The notes beneath the pieces were generated by a model. The model made no database searches, was not told the origin of the DNA, and saw nothing but the letters and a program-made list of their open reading frames with translations. Of a DNA stretch of 8,892 bases, positions 5,518 to 8,892 are shown piece after piece (positions within the stretch are counted from its first letter, which is position 1; each line of letters starts with the position of its first letter). The stretch is taken from positions 1-8,892 of the forward strand of contig NZ_QOLC01000086.1 in NCBI RefSeq assembly GCF_003333325.1. The letters run 5' to 3'. A program made the position numbers and the translations under genes. The stretch is from Candidatus Ulvibacter alkanivorans (GTDB lineage Bacteria > Bacteroidota > Bacteroidia > Flavobacteriales > Flavobacteriaceae).

Positions 5518-6759
5518 ATGAAAACTACATTTTCAATCCTATTTTACCCAAGAGGTAATGACATTGACAAAAACGGTAATGCTCCTATTTACTTAAGAAT
5601 AACGGTAAATGGTAAGCGTAGCGAGTTGAGCATAAAACGAAAGGTGTTATTGAGTAGATGGAACTCTGAGGCTGGAAAGGTTCGCGGAACGACAACTGAT
5701 GTTCGTGAGCTTAATAAGTATATGGACACTATTAAAGTTAAAATCTACAAGATTCAGGAAACGTTATCTGAGAATCAAGAGCTGGTCACGGCTGAAATTA
5801 TTAAGAATGTTTATTTAGGCAAAGGAATACATCATAAGATGCTACTTGAAATTTTCCAGAATCATAATGATAAGATTGAACGTTTAGTAGGGAAAGAATT
5901 TGCTCCTGGAACCATAGAGCGCTACAAAACAGCAAAGAAACACGTTTCAGATTATATAAATTTAGAATATAACCTTGAGGATATTCCAGTAAAAGATGTA
6001 GACCATAAATTTATATCGGGCTTAGAATACTACTTAAAAACAGAACGAAAGTGCGCGCATAACACAGCTATTAAGTATGTCACAAATTTCAAAAAAATCA
6101 TACGTATCGCTTTTGCTAACGATTGGATTCAGAAAGACCCATTTGCAAATTGGAAAGCTAAACTTAAAATAGTTGAGAGAGAATTTCTTACCGAAGAAGA
6201 AATTCAAAAGATGGTGGAAAAGGAATTACATACAGAACGTTTGGACCAAGTCAAAGATATCTTTCTCTTTTCTTGTTTTACCGGACTTGCATATGCCGAT
6301 GTAAAGAAGCTTTCGCGCAACGATATCGTAATTGGTATAGATGGTGATAAGTGGATTAAAATAAAACGTTCTAAAACCGATACGCGAAGCAGTATTCCAT
6401 TATTACCCACAGCTATTGATATTTTGAAGAAGTATGACGACCATCCTGATGTTTCGAATAAAGGTAGACTACTTCCGGTATTAAGTAATCAAAAAATGAA
6501 TGCCTACATTAAGGAAATAGCGATACTTTGCAAAATAACAAAGAACCTAACTTTTCACTTGGCGAGACATACGTTTGCAACTACAGTAACACTATCAAAT
6601 GGTGTTCCTATTGAATCTGTAAGCAAAATGCTTGGTCACAAATCTTTAAGAACTACGCAACATTACGCCAAAATTTTGGATAGAAAAGTGAGCGAAGATA
6701 TGAAGATACTCAAGGCTAAAATGCAGGCTTCAACCCAAGCAGTAAGACAAATAAAATAG
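5518..6759 (+). CDS. Tyrosine-type site-specific integrase (Bacteroidetes / IntDOT-like)
   Basis: 413 aa with the usual three parts: an arm-binding domain (about 1-100), a SAM-like core-binding domain (about 105-205, containing KYVTNFKKIIRIAFANDWI) and a catalytic domain (about 220-390). Visible catalytic residues are the beta-hairpin Lys286 (KRSKTDTR), His347 and Arg350 (HLARH), His374 (LGHKSL) and the nucleophile Tyr383 (TTQHYAKI). The first arginine is absent: FTGLAYADV has Ala258 where most family members have TGLR. That fits IntDOT-type integrases of Bacteroidetes, where the position is also not Arg. The start is the ATG at 5518, just after an ACGCACC repeat, with no purine-rich ribosome site. 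It reads away from tRNA-Ser and should catalyse integration and excision of the element. The last part is convergent with the next gene across a 17-nt gap. Confidence 0.95.
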   Translation: MKTTFSILFYPRGNDIDKNGNAPIYLRITVNGKRSELSIKRKVLLSRWNSEAGKVRGTTTDVRELNKYMDTIKVKIYKIQETLSENQELVTAEIIKNVYLGKGIHHKMLLEIFQNHNDKIERLVGKEFAPGTIERYKTAKKHVSDYINLEYNLEDIPVKDVDHKFISGLEYYLKTERKCAHNTAIKYVTNFKKIIRIAFANDWIQKDPFANWKAKLKIVEREFLTEEEIQKMVEKELHTERLDQVKDIFLFSCFTGLAYADVKKLSRNDIVIGIDGDKWIKIKRSKTDTRSSIPLLPTAIDILKKYDDHPDVSNKGRLLPVLSNQKMNAYIKEIAILCKITKNLTFHLARHTFATTVTLSNGVPIESVSKMLGHKSLRTTQHYAKILDRKVSEDMKILKAKMQASTQAVRQIK

Positions 6760-6776
6760 GCTTTTCAAAAGAGCAT

Positions 6777-7436
6777 TCAATAGTCCCTATCCCCATCATT
6801 TCTAAGTTTTTCTACATAGCCAGAAATTGGACTCCTCATTTTAGGTTCTTTTAATTCAAAATCGTTTTTAGCAAAAATCCTCGCTATAGTTTGCCAATTG
6901 TCTGTTTTCCATTTTTTCGATTTAATAAAAGCGTGAAATTTTAGTGCTTCTATCTCTGGCCAACTATTTTGCTCAAAAAACAAAATGACTTCACTTTCGT
7001 TAAAAAATAAGACAGGCTGTTTATTTAAGTTTTCTTTTGTTTTATGTTTATAAGAAGATACCAAATTTTGGCTAGGTTTTGGAACGCAGTTGTCCAAATT
7101 TTGGACCTTCAGTGTACTAGAGGTTGTACCACTTTTGGGACAAGCTCTGGTCATCTTAATCTTAGAACCTCTTGATGGATGGTATGATGGATAGTAGGTA
7201 AGATATCCCCAAGCATCTAAATCTCGCAAATGATTATGATACGTTGTTTTTGATTTAATCTTTGCGCGCTCCATTATAAACTCCCGATTTATGGTTAAGG
7301 TCTCTTTGAAAAATTTTTTATTCCATAAATAGAAGAAGGCAAGGTATAATGTGATATGTCCTTGTTTAATACGTTCATCGTTATTGAATATTTCCAATAT
7401 AGTATTGAGGTGAATAATGTAGTTTACACTTTTCAT
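6777..7436 (-). CDS. Winged-helix, replication-initiator-like protein of a mobile element
   Basis: 219 aa. Residues about 25-95 look like a winged helix: LYLAFFYLWNKKFF, a recognition-helix-like stretch REFIMERAKIKSKTTYHNHLRDLDAWGYL, then a basic wing (HPSRGSKIKM). The middle (100-140) is low-complexity, Ser/Lys/Asn-rich and probably disordered. Residues 147-192 form a helical block with the spacing ALKFHAF...KWKT-DNWQTIARIFAKN, reminiscent of C-terminal domains of DnaD/DnaT-like phage replication proteins. That suggests a helicase-loading or replication role after excision, or else a transcription regulator; neither is proven. Its ATG shares a base with the stop of the upstream mobilization gene (TAATG), so translation is probably coupled. 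No signal peptide or membrane segment. Confidence 0.6.
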   Translation of the reverse strand: MKSVNYIIHLNTILEIFNNDERIKQGHITLYLAFFYLWNKKFFKETLTINREFIMERAKIKSKTTYHNHLRDLDAWGYLTYYPSYHPSRGSKIKMTRACPKSGTTSSTLKVQNLDNCVPKPSQNLVSSYKHKTKENLNKQPVLFFNESEVILFFEQNSWPEIEALKFHAFIKSKKWKTDNWQTIARIFAKNDFELKEPKMRSPISGYVEKLRNDGDRDY

Positions 7437-7852
7437 TACACATCATCATTGTTATTCAAATATTTCTTTTCGCGAAAGCGAACGTCTTTCTCCAGATAAG
7501 GGTCATTTTTCTCCACCATTCGTACTTTCTTCTTTGGTTCAGCTTGTTCAAAAAGTGATTGTAGCATTGCTACTGTCGGTTTGGTCTGGTTCTTTTCAAT
7601 GTCTTTCATTATGGCAATCATTCCATTCATTCGTTTTTTAATAAGAAGTGAAATCCGCTTCTCTAATGTCTCCATATTTGGTCCCATAGACTCTGTTGGT
7701 GAAATACAGTTTTCTTCAAAAAACTCAATCATAACCAATAAGGTCATCGATTTTGAAAGTGACATTTCTTTACAAAATTTATTGAACTTAGCTGCTACAG
7801 AAGCTTTAATACTTAAGCTCTTAAATTGCTCTTTTTCATATCCTTTGTCCAT
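7436..7852 (-). CDS. BfmA/BtgA family mobilization protein
   Basis: 138 aa. The N-terminal YEKEQFKSLSIKASVAAKF (5-23) and SKSMTLLVMIEFFEEN (33-48) match the ribbon-helix-helix-like start of the BfmA/BtgA family. LEKRISLLIKKRMNGMIAIM (63-82) is a predicted coiled helix, and DIEKNQTKPTVAMLQSLFE (84-102) is the family's conserved end block. Family members come from mobilizable Bacteroides elements, where they are thought to bind oriT and help the relaxase. The C-terminal tail is basic; residues 123-129 (DVRFREK) are encoded by a CGCTTTCGCGAAA palindrome (7466-7480). The ATG at 7852 abuts a 15-bp palindrome where a ribosome site would normally be, with a second copy upstream, suggesting autoregulation. 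It overlaps the next gene by 1 nt. No relaxase gene adjoins it in the window. Confidence 0.85.
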   Translation of the reverse strand: MDKGYEKEQFKSLSIKASVAAKFNKFCKEMSLSKSMTLLVMIEFFEENCISPTESMGPNMETLEKRISLLIKKRMNGMIAIMKDIEKNQTKPTVAMLQSLFEQAEPKKKVRMVEKNDPYLEKDVRFREKKYLNNNDDV

Positions 7853-7866
7853 TTTTCCGTGAAAAA
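7852..7866. promoter_or_regulatory. Palindrome TTTTTC-CGT-GAAAAA, copy 1, at the mobilization gene start
   Basis: A perfect 6-bp inverted repeat around a 3-bp centre. It overlaps the first base of the mobilization gene's start codon and covers its upstream ribosome-site position. It is identical over 15 bp to the copy at 7894-7908. Proposed operator or recognition site; no protein binding is shown. Confidence 0.5.
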
Positions 7867-7893
7867 TTTGTTGTCCTTGTCTAGTTGTGAGCG

Positions 7894-7908
7894 TTTTTCC
7901 GTGAAAAA
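7894..7908. promoter_or_regulatory. Palindrome TTTTTC-CGT-GAAAAA, copy 2
   Basis: Identical to the copy at 7852-7866, with start-to-start spacing of 42 bp, about four turns of B-DNA, so both would face the same side of the helix. Flanking bases differ, which argues the 15-bp core is what is kept. Confidence 0.5.
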
Positions 7909-7991
7909 CAACACTTCAATTTTTAAAACACAAAACAATAAATCGTTGTCAAGCACTTATTTTACTGGTGTTTTGAAAAAAACTGAATATT

Positions 7992-8014
7992 GTAACATCG
8001 CGCCAGCGTGTTAC
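7992..8014. other. GC-rich stem-loop, candidate oriT hairpin
   Basis: GTAACA (7992-7997) pairs with TGTTAC (8009-8014), and CGC (7999-8001) with GCG (8006-8008), around loop GCCA with one bulged T. The result is a 9-bp stem in otherwise A+T-rich DNA, 140 nt upstream of the mobilization gene. Mobilization oriTs commonly hold such an inverted repeat next to nic. The nic site cannot be read from the sequence, and a structured RNA or another binding site is equally open. Confidence 0.35.
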
Positions 8015-8058
8015 CCTCTTGCTATACAATCCCTCCATTTAATTTCGGGTTTGCAGTA

Positions 8059-8104
8059 CTTTTTATCTAAAGCTAAAAAGCCTAAGAGGTGTTAAACTAC
8101 ACCT
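8059..8104. repeat. Two adjacent inverted repeats
   Basis: CTTTTTA (8059-8065) pairs with TAAAAAG (8074-8080). AGGTGT (8087-8092) pairs with ACACCT (8099-8104) around TAAACT, with a T-run at 8109-8114. The second could be a weak plus-strand terminator, but no gene leads into it. Together with the 7992-8014 hairpin this gives three stem-loops in about 110 bp. Confidence 0.4.
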
Positions 8105-8836
8105 TGCATTTTTTAAGAAAAATCTAATCAACTTTTTAAAGTATTCGTAATAAATACTGGAGACCATTGATATTACTTAATAATGATTATGAGCATATTA
8201 GGTCAATAGTTAAGCCAATTATATATGGTTTAGATTGGTGTCAATTAGTTGCCACAATGGCATTTATCTGCATACTTATTATATCTTGAGCGTTTTCCTT
8301 TTCTTTTAGCTCAAAAAGCAGGGATTTGATACGTTTTGCTATCTATTTATTAGGTAAGATTGAGATGAAAGTAGCCGATGATGATTTAATATCTACTTAC
8401 TTCCCATAGCGCCATCGCTGTTACCTTTTCAGTAACTGACACTAAAATTTTGAGGGAATAAGAACTTATAAAAGTGAGTGCGCGAACGGTTATGCAGTTC
8501 GTTTCGGGCAGAATTTTACAACTTTGTGAAGTGAAAGGTGTAAGTGAAATTAATTAGCGGACTCTATTTCAAAGTTGATAGGGTTCTATTCAGATGTAGT
8601 TCGTTTGTTCGACTTAATAGCGACTGAAAGTAATGATAGCTACTTTGAAATTGTGTCCAAGATTATTGTGAATGAAGCTCTTTTCCTGAAATGTAGCTTT
8701 TCGCGAAGTTTAGGAAAATGTGCTGAGAGGATACACTTTAAAAATAAACCAAAACCAGAGACATCTTCTCGAAGAGTAAAATATTTAAAATAAATTTTTA
8801 ACTTACCAAATATTAAAAAATATCAGATTTGAAATT
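8105..8836. other. About 730 bp without a convincing gene
   Basis: All frames are interrupted often, and the longest open stretch (8575-8793, plus strand) starts with TTG and has no recognisable family. Several inverted repeats are visible: TTGAGC/GCTCAA (8286-8291 with 8309-8314), GTTAC/GTAAC (8420-8424 with 8432-8436), CGAAC/GTTCG (8483-8487 with 8497-8501), and TTTTCCT/AGGAAAA (8681-8687 with 8712-8718) enclosing TTCGCGAA (8700-8707). It may be non-coding DNA of the element, a decayed gene or a structured transcript. No tRNA, CRISPR or known riboswitch was seen. Confidence 0.5.
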
Positions 8837-8892
8837 TTGATTAAAACTTTATTCTCTGCTATACTTGCCTTTACACTTAAAGTTATTTCTGG
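8837..8892 (+). CDS. Possible 5' end of a secreted-protein gene, cut by the window edge
   Basis: From a TTG at 8837 the frame reads IKTLFSAILAFTLKVISG to the edge. This is a charged start followed by a hydrophobic run, like a Sec signal peptide. There is no ATG, no visible ribosome site and no clear promoter, and only 18 codons are present. The minus strand is also open here (29 codons to a stop at about 8804-8806). Weak call. Confidence 0.22.
   Translation, partial: MIKTLFSAILAFTLKVIS

Larger units (their letters stand above)
5258..8892 (+). mobile_element. Left part of a tRNA-Ser-integrated, probably mobilizable genomic island
   Basis: The segment runs from the tRNA 3' end through a repeat-dense att region, a tyrosine integrase, a winged-helix replication-like gene and a BfmA/BtgA mobilization gene, to the right edge of the window. 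The gene set fits small mobilizable elements of Bacteroidota, which encode excision and an oriT-binding accessory protein but use transfer machinery supplied in trans. No relaxase and no attR are visible, so the element extends past 8892. The boundary is inferred. Confidence 0.7.

Noticed and set aside
7484..7494. TCTTTCTCC, matching the tRNA-Ser 3' end, as a possible attR
   Set aside because: Only nine bases match, it lies inside the mobilization gene, and the T-loop part is missing; chance is the simplest reading.
7826..8095. 89-codon plus-strand frame overlapping the mobilization gene start
   Set aside because: It covers both palindromes and the stem-loop cluster, has no recognisable family and is antisense to the mobilization gene start, so it is best read as a shadow of regulatory or oriT DNA.
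8575..8793. 72-codon plus-strand frame with a TTG start
   Set aside because: No ATG, no ribosome site, no family resemblance, and it contains a nested inverted repeat. It could be a decayed gene, but this cannot be supported.
1..8892. CRISPR array, rRNA, riboswitch or complete insertion sequence
   Set aside because: No regularly spaced repeats, no rRNA-like stretch, no recognisable riboswitch core before any start codon, and no transposase frame were seen on either strand.

Overview
The window looks like a marine-type member of the Bacteroidota, most likely Flavobacteriia. Four signs support this. There is a secreted protein with Ig-like modules and a C-terminal sorting domain of the type IX secretion system. 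Coding is A+T-rich with no clear Shine-Dalgarno sequences. Two genes and a tRNA carry TAnnTTTG-like -7 boxes of the Bacteroidetes promoter type. The tyrosine integrase is of the Bacteroidetes (IntDOT-like) kind and lacks the first catalytic arginine. No genus can be named from the sequence alone.

Positions 1-5194 look like ordinary chromosome. The left edge holds the 3' half of a terminator. Next is a minus-strand T9SS cargo gene, divergent from a plus-strand gene for a large lipoprotein with three modules: redoxin-like, mono-haem cytochrome c and PHM-like copper monooxygenase. Then come an apparently unannotated 40-codon membrane-peptide ORF (3312-3434) ending at a perfect bidirectional terminator, a CsbD-family stress gene on the opposite strand, a SixA/phosphoglycerate-mutase-like histidine phosphatase lipoprotein, and a convergent NfsB-type nitroreductase only 2 nt away.

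At 5195-5279 lies tRNA-Ser(UGA). It marks the left end of an integrated mobile element. Downstream are a strong terminator, a repeat-dense presumed attachment region, a 413-aa tyrosine integrase, and a convergent two-gene unit whose start and stop codons overlap by one base. That unit encodes a BfmA/BtgA-family mobilization protein followed by a winged-helix, replication-initiator-like protein. Together they suggest a mobilizable element that excises through Int and transfers with help in trans. No relaxase and no right-hand att site fall in the window, so the element continues past the right edge.

Upstream of the mobilization gene, about 1 kb (7853-8836) has no convincing gene but is rich in inverted repeats. 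Two identical 15-bp palindromes sit 42 bp apart, one touching the mobilization gene's start codon. A GC-rich stem-loop near 7992-8014 is an oriT candidate. At the extreme right edge there may be the start of a secreted-protein gene.
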